A stretch of DNA of 64,000 bases from Microbulbifer sp. ALW1 (GTDB lineage Bacteria > Pseudomonadota > Gammaproteobacteria > Pseudomonadales > Cellvibrionaceae), in the NCBI RefSeq assembly GCF_009903625.1, contig NZ_CP047569.1, forward strand, positions 4,148,001 to 4,212,000. Direction: 5' to 3'. Position 1 is the stretch's first letter; the number at the start of each line of letters is the position of its first letter. The notes under the pieces are model-generated. The model made no database searches. It was not told the DNA's origin and saw only the letters and a list, made by a program, of their open reading frames with translations. Position numbers and translations under genes: made by a program. Of this stretch, positions 53,932 to 63,592 are shown piece by piece.

Positions 53932-54766
53932 AAAGCTCTCCCACTGAAAGTGCACAGAATCAGATCAAACCAGCGGATTATGGCGTGAATCGACGCCCAA
54001 TCCAAATACAGATACCACAGCAGCAACAAAATCAGCAACAAATGATAGATCAAAGATCAGATTATAGGATGATCATCGCAGGCCTACGGCATTACCGACA
54101 AGCACCCTTCCATCAGCGCCTGACTCAAAATTCTGCCTCAGTCAGCGCCGCTTCGGTTTACCCGCGGCTTGTCACTTGTAGACCCCATTAACAACAGAGT
54201 GGCGCACCCGGCTCTAGATGCGCGACAACGCGGACAGAAATTCCCACCTCCTGAAAATTAATGGCACGGGGTTTTGTGCGATCGGCGATTAAATCCCTCT
54301 CCTCTTCCACCGGGCTGCCAGACTCAATGCATCCCTGAAATCGACTCTCTGCCTGCGGTATTACTTCGGTTTTCAGTAGCAGCCAAACACCAGAAACAAT
54401 AGCGTCATCGACCTCTGGCGCCCTTCCCCACTCGCAGAATCAATGGGGCGAAAATTCGTTGGCTATACTCAAAATACATGGACGGTGTCTGCCAAATGCA
54501 AGGGAATCCAATGCCATTTTTTTGGCTTGCGACGCCCTCGCAGAACCAAAGTCCAGCGTCGATATCGACAACACACCGGGCAACCGGCAGGAAAGTGAAC
54601 GAACCACACGTCAGGGAGAGAGTTTCCGTGCAACCGGAGTTTTAGCGCGGCCGCCATATGGCAGCCCTGCAAACACCGGAAGAGTCGCGGAGTTCGAGCT
54701 TGCTCGCACATCTGTCACCAGGTTGCGGACAGGTCAGGCACAACATGGAATGGAAGTGGTTCAATC
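53932..54766. other. Long intergenic region before the envelope cluster
   Basis: About 835 bases. The open frames here are short, overlap one another and have no ribosome sites. A TATACT at 54463-54468 could be a -10 element, without a matching -35. No RNA gene was recognised. Confidence 0.5.
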
Positions 54767-56074
54767 GTGACACAGACAGAATCCAGCAACTTATTTGCTA
54801 TCGGCTTGATGTTTACAGCCTCAGCTCTGCTGTGTGGCTCTGTTATGGCAGATGAAGTATCTGCCCTCGACTCTGCCCTAAACAATGCCAAGGCTCCGCC
54901 GGCAGCCTATATAGAGGCCGCCTCAAAACCACTGGAGAAACCCAAGCGACAGCTGCGCCCGTCAAAGGCAGCCGATGACTACCGTCAGCGTATTGAAGAC
55001 ATGGAGGCCGAATACGGTGCCTACGGCGCCGGTATCGATGAACAACTGATGGGGCTTGGCAGTGCACTCCAGCGCAGTGGCGCCCACGAAGAAGCCATTG
55101 CGGAATTTCGTCGCGCCATGTTGATCAACCGCGTCAACGAAGGGCTCTATTCCCTGAACCAGGTACCCATGATCGAGCGCATGATCGAAAGCCAGATTGC
55201 GCTGAACCAATGGGAAGATGCCAACGACAACCACGAATACCTGTTCTGGTTGCACGCAAAAAATTACGGAGAAAAAGACCCCCGCATGCTGCCAATCATC
55301 AATCAGTTGAGCAGCTGGCACTTACAGGCATACATCGATGAGCAGGGCGCGACCTTGTTCGAACACCTGATCAATGCCACCAATTTGTACGCCCTGGCGG
55401 TCGATATCATTTCGCAGAATTTCGGTGCCAATGATTTGCGCTTGGTGGAAGCGCTGCGGGGACTGAAGGCCACCAACTACTACCTGGCGACATACTCCGG
55501 TGAGCCCCAGGAGGCGGTGGTGATCAACACCAATTTTGCGGGCGGTGGCATGCCGCCGGATCGCCGTGCACAGCTGGATCACTACCGGATGAACAGCTTC
55601 AGCTCCGGTAAAACGGCGATAACCAAGATCATGGATGTCTACCAGAAAAATCCGGCATCACCGCCGGCGGCCTCGGCCAAGGCCAAAGTAGAGCTGGGTG
55701 ACTGGTACATGATGTTCAACAAGTGGCATTCCGCGCGCAAGACCTACGGCGAGGCCTATCAGGCACTGTGGGACAACGGCGCAACCAACCGGGAAATAGA
55801 CGATATTTTCGGAAGACCGGCGGCCCTGCCCACCCTGCCTTTGCTGGATGAGGACAGGGAGGCACTGGCCAACTCCTATGTCACCGTGTCTTACGATGTA
55901 ACGGCGTTTGGCAAGGCGCGCAATATTCAGATCATCAGCGCGCAGCCGGAAGACAAGGTCAGCATCCGTTCGCGGGTGCGCAATGTTCTCAAGCGGGCAA
56001 AATTCCGCCCCCGCTTTGAAGACGGTGAGCCGGTTGAAACCACCGGCATTGTGCAGAAATTTGTCTTTGACTGA
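54767..56074 (+). CDS. Exported TPR protein with TonB-like C-terminal domain
   Basis: Translation probably begins at a GTG at 54767, giving 435 residues with a signal peptide (FAIGLMFTASALLCGSVMADE in two parts). Helical TPR-like repeats follow (LGSALQRSGAHEEAIAEFRRAM near 105-125; GDWYMMFNKWHSARKTYGEAY near 315). The last 75 residues (SYVTVSYDVTAFGKARNIQI, RVRNVLKRAKFRPRFEDGEPV) match the TonB C-terminal domain pattern. No N-terminal membrane anchor like that of TonB is present, so it is likely periplasmic. It opens a co-directional series that runs to the window end, possibly with a TolQ/ExbB-like protein. Confidence 0.75.
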   Translation: MTQTESSNLFAIGLMFTASALLCGSVMADEVSALDSALNNAKAPPAAYIEAASKPLEKPKRQLRPSKAADDYRQRIEDMEAEYGAYGAGIDEQLMGLGSALQRSGAHEEAIAEFRRAMLINRVNEGLYSLNQVPMIERMIESQIALNQWEDANDNHEYLFWLHAKNYGEKDPRMLPIINQLSSWHLQAYIDEQGATLFEHLINATNLYALAVDIISQNFGANDLRLVEALRGLKATNYYLATYSGEPQEAVVINTNFAGGGMPPDRRAQLDHYRMNSFSSGKTAITKIMDVYQKNPASPPAASAKAKVELGDWYMMFNKWHSARKTYGEAYQALWDNGATNREIDDIFGRPAALPTLPLLDEDREALANSYVTVSYDVTAFGKARNIQIISAQPEDKVSIRSRVRNVLKRAKFRPRFEDGEPVETTGIVQKFVFD

Positions 56075-56274
56075 TTGAACGTAGATTTTAAGGAAAGGGA
56101 CTGTGTTCGACTGATGTAACGAGGTTGGTTGGATATCGTAAAAGGTTTGGAAAAATTGGCAGTAAAAGGGTTTTGCCACCTAAACCACAACGATTGAAAA
56201 CTGTCGAACAGACATACAGCAACAGCGGGTCGTCGTGTTTCACGGCGACCCGTGAACGCATCAGGAGAAAGCTA

Positions 56275-57645
56275 ATGGCATTACGGAAGATCGCAAACCG
56301 CTTTACCCCCGCATCCGCGGCCAAGCAAAAACTTCGCTGGCACACCTTGGCGTCCGTAGTCGTACTGGCGGCGGTTATCAGCGGCTGTAAAAACCAGCAG
56401 ACGCAACAGCAGCCTCCTGCGCAACCATCACAGTCCAAATCGAGCTCTTCGAGTTCTTCACAATCGCAGTCGCAATCACAGTCGTCCAGCTCCTCAAGCA
56501 GTCAGTCCAAGTCGAGCCCATCGACGGCCAGCAGTATGCCCTCGCCGAGCTCGCCCAGTAGCAGCAGCCCGAGCATGTCGACCGCCAGCAGCAGAGCGCA
56601 ACCGAACACCTCGATGCCCAGTATCGAATCCGGCGACCGCTCCAGTCAGCAGGCCAGCACCGCATCGTCCCGCAATGGCGAAGAGTCGCAGCGCCGCTCG
56701 CGCTCATCCAGCAGCAGCGCAGAAGATCCTACCGCCAGCAACAATCCGTCGACGCCGGTATCCAGCGATTCGGACCGCCGTCCCGACGAATCCCGTATGC
56801 CACCGGATCCTTCCTCTAACAGCGAGGGGGAGCCGCCGGATGAAATCGATTTCTCCGAAGAACAGCAGACCGCCAGCAGCTCGTCGTCCAGTTCTTCCAG
56901 CAGCGCTTCAAGCAGCTCTTCTTCGAGCAGCAGTTCGTCCAGTAGCGCATCCGCCAGTAGTGCCAGTGCCTCCAGTAGTGCACCGAGCAGTGCTTCCAGT
57001 AGCTCGCCATCCAACAGCTCCCCGTCCAATAGTTCGCCCGCGAGTGCCCAGGCATCCGCCAGTGGCGGTCCTTCTGGCGGTGGCGCCCCGGCCAGTGCAT
57101 CCAGCGCCGGCAGCCCCCCGAGCGGCGGCAGCTCGGCACCCAATGAAGCGCCTATGAGCAGTGCCGAACGGGTCGCGGAGTTGGAAGGCCAGTTTGAATC
57201 CACCATGGCCAGTTACGACGGCATGATTCTGCGCGAGCGGGACTATGTGCGTAACCGCCCGGCCTCCGCCGAGGAAGAAGCCGCCGCGGAGGATGAAGTA
57301 CCCCCGGGTGAATCCCTGGAGGACCTGATTGCCACCGCTGAAGAGGAGTTTGGTGGCCAACCGCCGGCAGGAAGTGGTGAGGGCGGTGAAGGCGGTGAAG
57401 GCGGTGGTCCGGAGCAGAACAATTCCAGCGGCCAGGCAACAGGTCCAGGCCTGCCAACCAAGGGCCGCAAGGGCGAATTCAACCACACCAATACCGCCAC
57501 AGTGGTACCCGCGGATATCCCCTCCGGGGACGACGACGATGTGGTCGCCCGCCAGATTCGCGAGGCGGCCATGCGCGAGTCCGATCCGGAACTGCAGGAA
57601 AGACTCTGGGAAGAGTATCGGAAATATAAAAAATCTCAGAAATAA
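56275..57645 (+). CDS. Serine-rich low-complexity lipoprotein
   Basis: The ATG at 56275 (MALRKIANRFTPAS) follows AGGAGAAAGCTA and gives 456 residues; the frame is open 50 codons further up. A lipoprotein signal (SVVVLAAVISGCK, cysteine near residue 38) is followed by about 270 residues dominated by Ser, with Pro, Ala and Gln, in runs of up to ten serines. The C-terminal 170 residues are acidic with a helix around SAERVAELEGQFESTMASYDG and a Gly/Glu-rich stretch, ending in a charged LQERLWEEYRKYKKSQK. The long Ser-rich region is probably a flexible spacer from the outer membrane across the periplasm. No family is recognised. Confidence 0.72.
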   Translation: MALRKIANRFTPASAAKQKLRWHTLASVVVLAAVISGCKNQQTQQQPPAQPSQSKSSSSSSSQSQSQSQSSSSSSSQSKSSPSTASSMPSPSSPSSSSPSMSTASSRAQPNTSMPSIESGDRSSQQASTASSRNGEESQRRSRSSSSSAEDPTASNNPSTPVSSDSDRRPDESRMPPDPSSNSEGEPPDEIDFSEEQQTASSSSSSSSSSASSSSSSSSSSSSSASASSASASSSAPSSASSSSPSNSSPSNSSPASAQASASGGPSGGGAPASASSAGSPPSGGSSAPNEAPMSSAERVAELEGQFESTMASYDGMILRERDYVRNRPASAEEEAAAEDEVPPGESLEDLIATAEEEFGGQPPAGSGEGGEGGEGGGPEQNNSSGQATGPGLPTKGRKGEFNHTNTATVVPADIPSGDDDDVVARQIREAAMRESDPELQERLWEEYRKYKKSQK

Positions 57646-57675
57646 GGATGAGCAATCATCAGGGAGAGTAGTTCT

Positions 57676-58872
57676 ATGTTTTTCTCACACACACGCACAA
57701 CATTGTGCAGTCTGGTAGCCGGCCTGCTGGTGCTGACCGGCTGCACCACCACCGAAGTCCGCACTACCGCCTATACACCGCTCACGGTGGAAGACGCGAC
57801 CATTGCGGAAAACCGTCTGCTGGATGTGGGCATAGTGCAGTTCAACGCGGGGCTGGAACAGGAGGAAGCACCGGAAGAGGATGATCTGGTCTTTCCGGAA
57901 CTGCGCCGCGCAGAATCGCGCTATATCGCAGTGACGCTCGCCGGTGCCGTGCAATCCAGTCAGGGCTGGGGCGCGGTGCGGGTAATTCCCAGCGAACGCA
58001 CCAATATCGACGTCACGGTAACAGGCACCATTGTGCAGTCCGATGGTGAAACCCTGACAGTAGATGTCACGGTGGTCGATTCCCGCGGCCAAGTGTGGTT
58101 TACCAAGCAGTACACCGAGCAGGCATCACACTACGCCTACGACCGCAAACACCCCACAGAGGGCGACGCTTTCCAGGGCGTGTACAACCGGATTTCCAAC
58201 GACATGCTGGTCTACCGGCAGCAACTGTCCAACGAATACATCGCCGAGTTGCGCACCATTTCCGAGATCAAGTTTGCTCGCAGTTTTTCGCCCGGCGCCT
58301 TTGACCGCTATCTGGTCGAGGACGACAAAGGCCTCTACCAGCTCACCGCCCTCCCCGCCAACGACGACCCCATGTTGATGCGGGTACGCCAGATCCGCGA
58401 ACGGGATTATCTGTTTGTGGATACGCTGCAAGGATATTACGACACCTTCGTAAAAAGCATGGAAATGCCCTATCAGGAGTGGCGTGCCATGAGCTACGAA
58501 GAAGTGAAAGAAATGCGCGAACTGAAACGCAAGGCCCGCAATAACACCATCATGGGTGTCGCAGCCATTGTCGGCGGTATTGCCGCAGCCGGAGCCGGCG
58601 GTGGCGCAGCGCGACAGGCCGGCAATGTGGCGGTAGCTGGCGGTGGCTATCTGGTGAAAAGCGGCTTCGACCGCCGTTCCGAAGCCAAAATGCATATCGA
58701 GGCACTGCAGGAACTGGGCGATTCCATGGAAGCCGAAGTTGAGCCACGTATTGTCGAGCTGGAAGACCGCACCGTTACGCTCTCCGGCTCGGTGGAAAAC
58801 CAGTACCGCCAGTGGCGCGAACTGCTGAAGGAAATTTATCAGGCAGAAACCGGCGGTATGCGCGATATTTAA
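57676..58872 (+). CDS. Hypothetical lipoprotein of the envelope cluster
   Basis: The 398-residue product has a lipoprotein signal (LVAGLLVLTGCT, cysteine near residue 23). The N-terminal half contains a strand-rich domain (YIAVTLAGAVQ, RVIPSERTNIDVTVTGTIVQSDGETL, VTVVDSRGQVWF) like the CsgG/LPP20-type lipoproteins. A Gly/Ala-rich hydrophobic hairpin (TIMGVAAIVGGIAAAGAGGGAARQAGNVAVAGGGYLV, residues about 293-330, in blocks) looks membrane-active. A helical, charged end follows. It begins 30 bases after the Ser-rich lipoprotein gene, in one operon. The function is unknown. Confidence 0.72.
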   Translation: MFFSHTRTTLCSLVAGLLVLTGCTTTEVRTTAYTPLTVEDATIAENRLLDVGIVQFNAGLEQEEAPEEDDLVFPELRRAESRYIAVTLAGAVQSSQGWGAVRVIPSERTNIDVTVTGTIVQSDGETLTVDVTVVDSRGQVWFTKQYTEQASHYAYDRKHPTEGDAFQGVYNRISNDMLVYRQQLSNEYIAELRTISEIKFARSFSPGAFDRYLVEDDKGLYQLTALPANDDPMLMRVRQIRERDYLFVDTLQGYYDTFVKSMEMPYQEWRAMSYEEVKEMRELKRKARNNTIMGVAAIVGGIAAAGAGGGAARQAGNVAVAGGGYLVKSGFDRRSEAKMHIEALQELGDSMEAEVEPRIVELEDRTVTLSGSVENQYRQWRELLKEIYQAETGGMRDI

Positions 58873-58932
58873 AATTGTCTGGGCGCTGCCTTTTCTGTCG
58901 GAAGGCAGCCCGCAACCAGATCTGTGACCCGG

Positions 58933-58960
58933 TACCGGCACCAGGGACTTGGTGCCGGTA
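58933..58960 (+). promoter_or_regulatory. Perfect hairpin next to the start of the TPR/PEGA-like gene
   Basis: TACCGGCACC (58933-58942) pairs perfectly with GGTGCCGGTA (58951-58960) around the loop AGGGACTT. The 3' arm ends one base before the ATG at 58962 and would cover the ribosome site. Confidence 0.6.
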
Positions 58961-58961
58961 A

Positions 58962-60578
58962 ATGCAAAATAACAGCGAACAGTGCGGAAAAACCATGCAA
59001 CACCGCGATCCATCATCGGAAGATCAGTCTTATATTCAGCCCGCCGACTTTTCCTTCGGCGGTGAATCCCAGCCCGATAGCCCCGGGGGAAACACGCAGG
59101 CCAACCAGTCCGCTCAAGCAAAACGGTCCAGCGCAAGTGGCAGGCTCACACCGATATTGCTCGGAGTAGGCACACTGACCGCCCTGATTGGCGTCTTCTG
59201 GGTGCTACCCCAGGTTGTCGAGCCGCCAGAAATTCCGGTAAGCGCAACGGTCGCCAAGGATGCATCAGGCACGGCAACAACCGCAAAATTCGCGAACAAA
59301 ATAGAGGAATCGCCTTTTAGCGAAGCGGAAATCACCCAGCAGCGCCGCGATGTCCAAAAGGTGCTGCAAGAAATTCTGCAATTGCAGGAAGAGCTGCTGG
59401 AACGAAAAGTGGAAACCTGGGCGGCGGAAGAGTATTTCGCCGCACGCACCCTGGCGGAAGAAGCGGATGGCATCTACCGCCAGCGCAAATTCATGCAAGC
59501 GCTGGAACAGTACCGCCAGGCACTGGCCGGCCTGCAACAGCTGCGCGACAGCATTCCCGAGCGGATTGAATCACACCTGGCTGCCGGGCACAGCGCTCTC
59601 GATACCGGCGATGCCGCGGCGGCGAGCAAAGCCTTCGACCTGGTCCTGACCATTTCCGAAGGGCACCCGCGCGGCACCAGAGGCAAGGAGCGCGCAGCGC
59701 TACTGCCAGAGGTGTGGCCGCATTTTACCGCCGGTAAAGAGGCCTTTTCCGACAATGCACTGGATACAGCCAAAGCCGAACTGGAACAGGCGCTGAGTAT
59801 CGATGGTGATACCGAAGCCGCAAAAGCACTGTTGCCACAGGTGACCGCTGCAATTCTTGAACGAGACTATAGCGAAGCCATGTCCGCCGGTTATAGCGCT
59901 ATCGCCAACAATGATTTCGACAAAGCGAAGAACTTTTTCGCCAAGGCAAAGCAGCTGAAACCGCAGGCCAGTGATCCCGATGTGGGTATAGCCCACGCCA
60001 ACAATGGTATCGCCCAGGCCAAAATCGATCGGCTGTTTGCCAGCGCCGCTGAAAAGGAGCAGCTTGAGGAGTGGCACAAGGCCGCAGAAAAATATCGCAA
60101 GCTGATTGCCCAGGACAGCAGCCTGGTGGAAGCACTCACTGGCAAAGCCCGCTCGGAAGCGCGCGCGAAACTCGACGACCAGCTGCAGGAACTGCTGGCA
60201 GATCCACTCACCCTGGGCCAGGGCGCGCGCAATAAGCATGCCCGTAAAATTCTCGCGGACGCGCGCGCGCTCAAGACGGACACACCACGCCTACAAAACC
60301 AGATTGACGCGCTCGAATCCGCACTGACGAAATCCCTGATACCCATTACGGTTTTATTGCAATCGGATGCCAGCACCCAGGTCACCATTTACCACGTTGG
60401 CAAACTGGGTAACTTTTCCGAGCGCGAGATAGCGCTAAAACCAGGCCGCTACACCGCAGTTGGCACGCGCCAGGGATACCGCGATGTACGACAAGAGTTT
60501 GTCGTTGATCCTACCGGTGAGTCGCCTACGGTCACCATTCAGTGTGCAGAAAAAATTAACAGCGCCAATAATTCCTGA
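58962..60578 (+). CDS. Membrane-anchored TPR protein with PEGA-like end
   Basis: The 538-residue product has a cytoplasmic polar head of about 60 residues, one membrane helix (LTPILLGVGTLTALIGVFWVL), and a large extracytoplasmic helical region with several TPR-like units (AAEEYFAARTLAEEADGIYRQRKFMQALEQYRQALAGL and GYSAIANNDFDKAKNFFAKAKQL, each in two helices). The last 80 residues form strands like a PEGA domain (PITVLLQSDASTQVTIYHVG, LKPGRYTAVGTRQGYRDVRQEF). A second ATG at 58995 is an alternative start. It is in the envelope cluster, 89 bases after the preceding lipoprotein gene. Confidence 0.72.
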   Translation: MQNNSEQCGKTMQHRDPSSEDQSYIQPADFSFGGESQPDSPGGNTQANQSAQAKRSSASGRLTPILLGVGTLTALIGVFWVLPQVVEPPEIPVSATVAKDASGTATTAKFANKIEESPFSEAEITQQRRDVQKVLQEILQLQEELLERKVETWAAEEYFAARTLAEEADGIYRQRKFMQALEQYRQALAGLQQLRDSIPERIESHLAAGHSALDTGDAAAASKAFDLVLTISEGHPRGTRGKERAALLPEVWPHFTAGKEAFSDNALDTAKAELEQALSIDGDTEAAKALLPQVTAAILERDYSEAMSAGYSAIANNDFDKAKNFFAKAKQLKPQASDPDVGIAHANNGIAQAKIDRLFASAAEKEQLEEWHKAAEKYRKLIAQDSSLVEALTGKARSEARAKLDDQLQELLADPLTLGQGARNKHARKILADARALKTDTPRLQNQIDALESALTKSLIPITVLLQSDASTQVTIYHVGKLGNFSEREIALKPGRYTAVGTRQGYRDVRQEFVVDPTGESPTVTIQCAEKINSANNS

Positions 60579-60997
60579 GCATTGAACCCACACCCCGCGG
60601 ACAGATCAAAAAGCACACAGATTCACCACTGACTTGTGGTTTTCTGAGGTAACTGTCCGCGGCTTCCACCGCTGATTTTTCTGACCAGCCAACCATTTCC
60701 TCTGTCACTCAATGGTCATTTTGTACCAGCTTTTTTCCCCCTTTGCGACGCGCGAGCGCGTTTCGGTGGAGTGGACGAAAGTGTCGCCCCAGTGTCGGGA
60801 AAACAGAAAAATCAACGCCAAAAACGCCCCCGTTCAGGCTGCAATCGCCAGAGCGGGCTAAGCTGAAATGCGCGGCTCCATCTTTGGCTCTCCACCTGAA
60901 CCGGCAGTGTTCCGGTGCGCCAAAGACCAGGACAAAGGAAGTCCGGAAAACAGAGCCTACGGAAAATCAATAAGTACGCAGTAACAGGAAACCATAA
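60579..60997. other. Intergenic region inside the envelope cluster
   Basis: About 420 bases without a convincing gene; a short perfect dyad ACGCGC-GA-GCGCGT (60746-60759) is the only structure noticed. Confidence 0.5.
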
Positions 60998-63088
60998 ATG
61001 ACAGCCAAGGAAGCGGTTCCCGTTCGCGACAGCGAGCCGGCCAACGAAGATGCGTCCGTCATCCAGCCGATTGGATTTACCCCTGCTCCGGTGACCTCCG
61101 GTAGCAATAAACTGCTGCTTTCCCCCAAAGCGATTGCCGTCGCCACCTGTTTGTTACTCGGCGCACTGATGTTGATTTACCTGTTGGTCGCGCGCTCACT
61201 GATATTTGAAACCCAGCCGGCGGACGCGAAGGTTTCCGTCAGCGGTATGGCTCTTGCCCTTGGCGACGGCCACCTGGTTCTCCCGGGCCACTACAGCTAC
61301 ACCGTATCCGCCACCGGTTACCTGCCTCAGAGCGGCGAAGTGGAAGTCAGCAGTGACAGCAACAGCCGCCATGCGGTCAACCTGGAGCGCCTGCCCGGTC
61401 ATCTGCGGGTGGTTACAGAGCCACAGGTACCGGTACGGGTTCTGGTCAACGGCGCCGAAGTGGAAAGCAGCGAAGGCCTGGCCGAATCCATTCCCGCCGG
61501 TCGCAAGCGCATTACCATTCTCACCGAGCGCTACCTGCCATTTAGCAAAGAAATTGAAATCGAAGGCCTGGACAACACTCAGACCCTCACCGCCAACCTG
61601 CGCCCCGCCTGGGCCAATGTGCACATCACCAGCACCCCTGCAGGCGCCACCGTTAGCGTAGAAGGGCGAATTCTTGGCACTACGCCGCTGACAGCGGAGC
61701 TGGTGCAAGGGGATCGGGTGGTAGAGGTATCGCTACCGCAATACAAAACCGTACAACTGCCGGTACCGGTCACTGCCGGTGTGGACCAGACACTGGCAAC
61801 CGTGGATCTCGCTGCGGCCGATGGCACTCTGCGCGTCGCCAGCAACCCGCCTGGCGCGAGTGTTACCGTGGATGGCGAGTACCGCGGCCAGACACCGCTG
61901 GATTTGTCACTGGCGTCCAACAGCCGTCACCAGCTGCGCTTCTTTATGGATGGTTACAGCACCGTAGAACGGTCCGTGGATGTACGGGCCGATGACCTGC
62001 AGGACATGCATGTGGAGCTGACCGCCGTGTTCGGCCAGGTATCCATCACCAGCAGCCCCGCAGAGGCCCAGGTCTTTATCGACGGCAAGCTCGTCGGTAC
62101 CGCGGGACAAACCTTCACCCTGCCCACCCGCAGCCACAATATCACCGTGCGCAAGGCGGGCTACGAGGATTACACCACCACCATCGTGCCCTCCAGCAAA
62201 CTCAAGCAGAGCGTGCGCGCGGTTTTGCTGACCGGTGAACAGGCACGCTGGAGCAATGTCGCTGCGGAAATTACCCACGGTGCCGGCGGCAAAATGCTGC
62301 TCATGCGGCCCAACGCAAAATTCACCATGGGCTCCTCCCGCCGCGAACAGGGCCGACGCGCCAATGAAGTGTTGCGCAAGATTTCCCTGACCCGGCCTTT
62401 CTATATCGGCAGCACCGAGGTTACCAATCGCGAATATCGCCGCTACCAGCGCATGCATTCCTCCAGCCACACCAATGGCGTCAGCCTCGATAATGACAGC
62501 CTTCCGGTGGTCAATATCAGCTGGAATGACGCCGCCCTCTTCTGCAACTGGTTGAGCGCTCGCGATGGCTTGAAAGAGGTTTACCGGGCTGAACGGGGGC
62601 GCGTGGTCGGCTTCGATGCCAGCGCCAATGGCTACCGTATGCCCACCGAGGCAGAGTGGGCCTGGGCCGCACGGTACGAACGCGGAGCCATGCGCAAATT
62701 CCCCTGGGGTGAATCCTTACCCGTGGGCAAAAACTCCGGCAACTTCGCCGACAGCAGCGCCGGCCAGATAGTGCCCGCGGTACTGCGCACCTACAACGAC
62801 CGTTATGCAGCAACCGCCCCGGTTGCCAGCTTCAGCCCCAACCCAATTGGCCTGTTTGATATGGGCGGTAATGTGTCGGAGTGGATACACGATCTCTATA
62901 CCGTCGGCACCGGCCTGTCCCTGAAAGAAGAGGAAAACCCCGTGGGTCCGCAAGATGGCGACTACCACGTAGTGCGCGGTTCCAGCTGGAAGCACGCGGG
63001 GCTCACCGAGCTGCGTCTCTCCTACCGCGACTACGGTGCCGAACCCCGGGACGACATCGGTTTCCGCGTCGCGCGCTGGATTAATTAA
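60998..63088 (+). CDS. Membrane-anchored PEGA-repeat protein with FGE-sulfatase-like domain
   Basis: The 696-residue product has a polar head, one membrane helix (AIAVATCLLLGALMLIYLLVA, about 46-66) and several PEGA-type repeats, for example HITSTPAGATVSVEGRILG, RVASNPPGASVTVDGEYRG and SITSSPAEAQVFIDGKLVG (residues about 70-410). The C-terminal domain (about 430-696) has the SUMF1/formylglycine-generating-enzyme fold: FTMGSSRREQ, FYIGSTEVTNREY, MPTEAEWAWAARYE, LFDMGGNVSEWIHD and IGFRVAR. The catalytic cysteines of true FGEs are missing from the final RGSSWKHAGLTELRLSYRD block, so it is likely a binding domain. A ribosome site AGGAAA precedes. Confidence 0.85.
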   Translation: MTAKEAVPVRDSEPANEDASVIQPIGFTPAPVTSGSNKLLLSPKAIAVATCLLLGALMLIYLLVARSLIFETQPADAKVSVSGMALALGDGHLVLPGHYSYTVSATGYLPQSGEVEVSSDSNSRHAVNLERLPGHLRVVTEPQVPVRVLVNGAEVESSEGLAESIPAGRKRITILTERYLPFSKEIEIEGLDNTQTLTANLRPAWANVHITSTPAGATVSVEGRILGTTPLTAELVQGDRVVEVSLPQYKTVQLPVPVTAGVDQTLATVDLAAADGTLRVASNPPGASVTVDGEYRGQTPLDLSLASNSRHQLRFFMDGYSTVERSVDVRADDLQDMHVELTAVFGQVSITSSPAEAQVFIDGKLVGTAGQTFTLPTRSHNITVRKAGYEDYTTTIVPSSKLKQSVRAVLLTGEQARWSNVAAEITHGAGGKMLLMRPNAKFTMGSSRREQGRRANEVLRKISLTRPFYIGSTEVTNREYRRYQRMHSSSHTNGVSLDNDSLPVVNISWNDAALFCNWLSARDGLKEVYRAERGRVVGFDASANGYRMPTEAEWAWAARYERGAMRKFPWGESLPVGKNSGNFADSSAGQIVPAVLRTYNDRYAATAPVASFSPNPIGLFDMGGNVSEWIHDLYTVGTGLSLKEEENPVGPQDGDYHVVRGSSWKHAGLTELRLSYRDYGAEPRDDIGFRVARWIN

Positions 63089-63132
63089 CGGGCCTGAATG
63101 GCAGTCTCCAGACAATATCAGGAGCAACGGTT

Positions 63133-63432
63133 ATGGCGAGGAAAAGTATGTTGAAGATAACGCGTGTTTTCACTCTGCCCGGCGTCTTGCTACTGGCGCT
63201 GTCGGCGCCGGCACTGATTGCCGAGGAGAACACAGAAGAAAGCGCAAAAGAGAGCGTAAAAGAGAGCGCAGAAGAAACGGCAAATACGGAAGTTATCGCG
63301 CAGCCAGTCTCGGTCACCAAGAAAAAGCCTGCGCCCAAGATTCGGGCGCAAAGCGCAGAGAGTGCCGATAGCTACGAAGCATCGGAAGAAGTATCGGAAG
63401 ACCTGGCGGTCTCCTACCCGGTGGATATCTAA
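63133..63432 (+). CDS. Small exported Glu/Ser-rich protein
   Basis: The 99-residue product starts after CAGGAGCAACGGTT. A signal peptide (VFTLPGVLLLALSAPALIAE) is followed by a helix-forming stretch with a repeated AKESVKESAEET pattern and a basic segment (VTKKKPAPKIR), then an acidic end. No family is recognised. It sits 44 bases after the PEGA/FGE-like gene and before the channel-like gene, so it is part of the cluster. A second ATG at codon 6 is possible. Confidence 0.6.
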   Translation: MARKSMLKITRVFTLPGVLLLALSAPALIAEENTEESAKESVKESAEETANTEVIAQPVSVTKKKPAPKIRAQSAESADSYEASEEVSEDLAVSYPVDI

Positions 63433-63592
63433 CCCGGGGAGCCGGTAATTGGCTGCCATCGGACCGGCAGCTAGCTCCACGATCAACCACAGATAGAACG
63501 CAGACCGAACACTAACAGACCGAATATCAATAGACAGAGCAATACCCGGGCCCTTTGCCAAAGGAATGGCCCTACAAAAAGCGGGAAATCCC

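Noticed and set aside
54251..54266. TGGCACGGGGTTTTGTGC as a second sigma-54 promoter
   Set aside because: The GC of the -12 element is shifted by one to two bases, and no NtrC-like site is near.
54459..54770. 103-codon frame upstream of the TPR/TonB-C gene
   Set aside because: No ribosome site or motif, and it reaches into the next gene's start.
60743..60973. 76-codon frame in the gap before the PEGA/FGE-like gene
   Set aside because: No ribosome site, highly basic low-complexity product, no recognisable motif.
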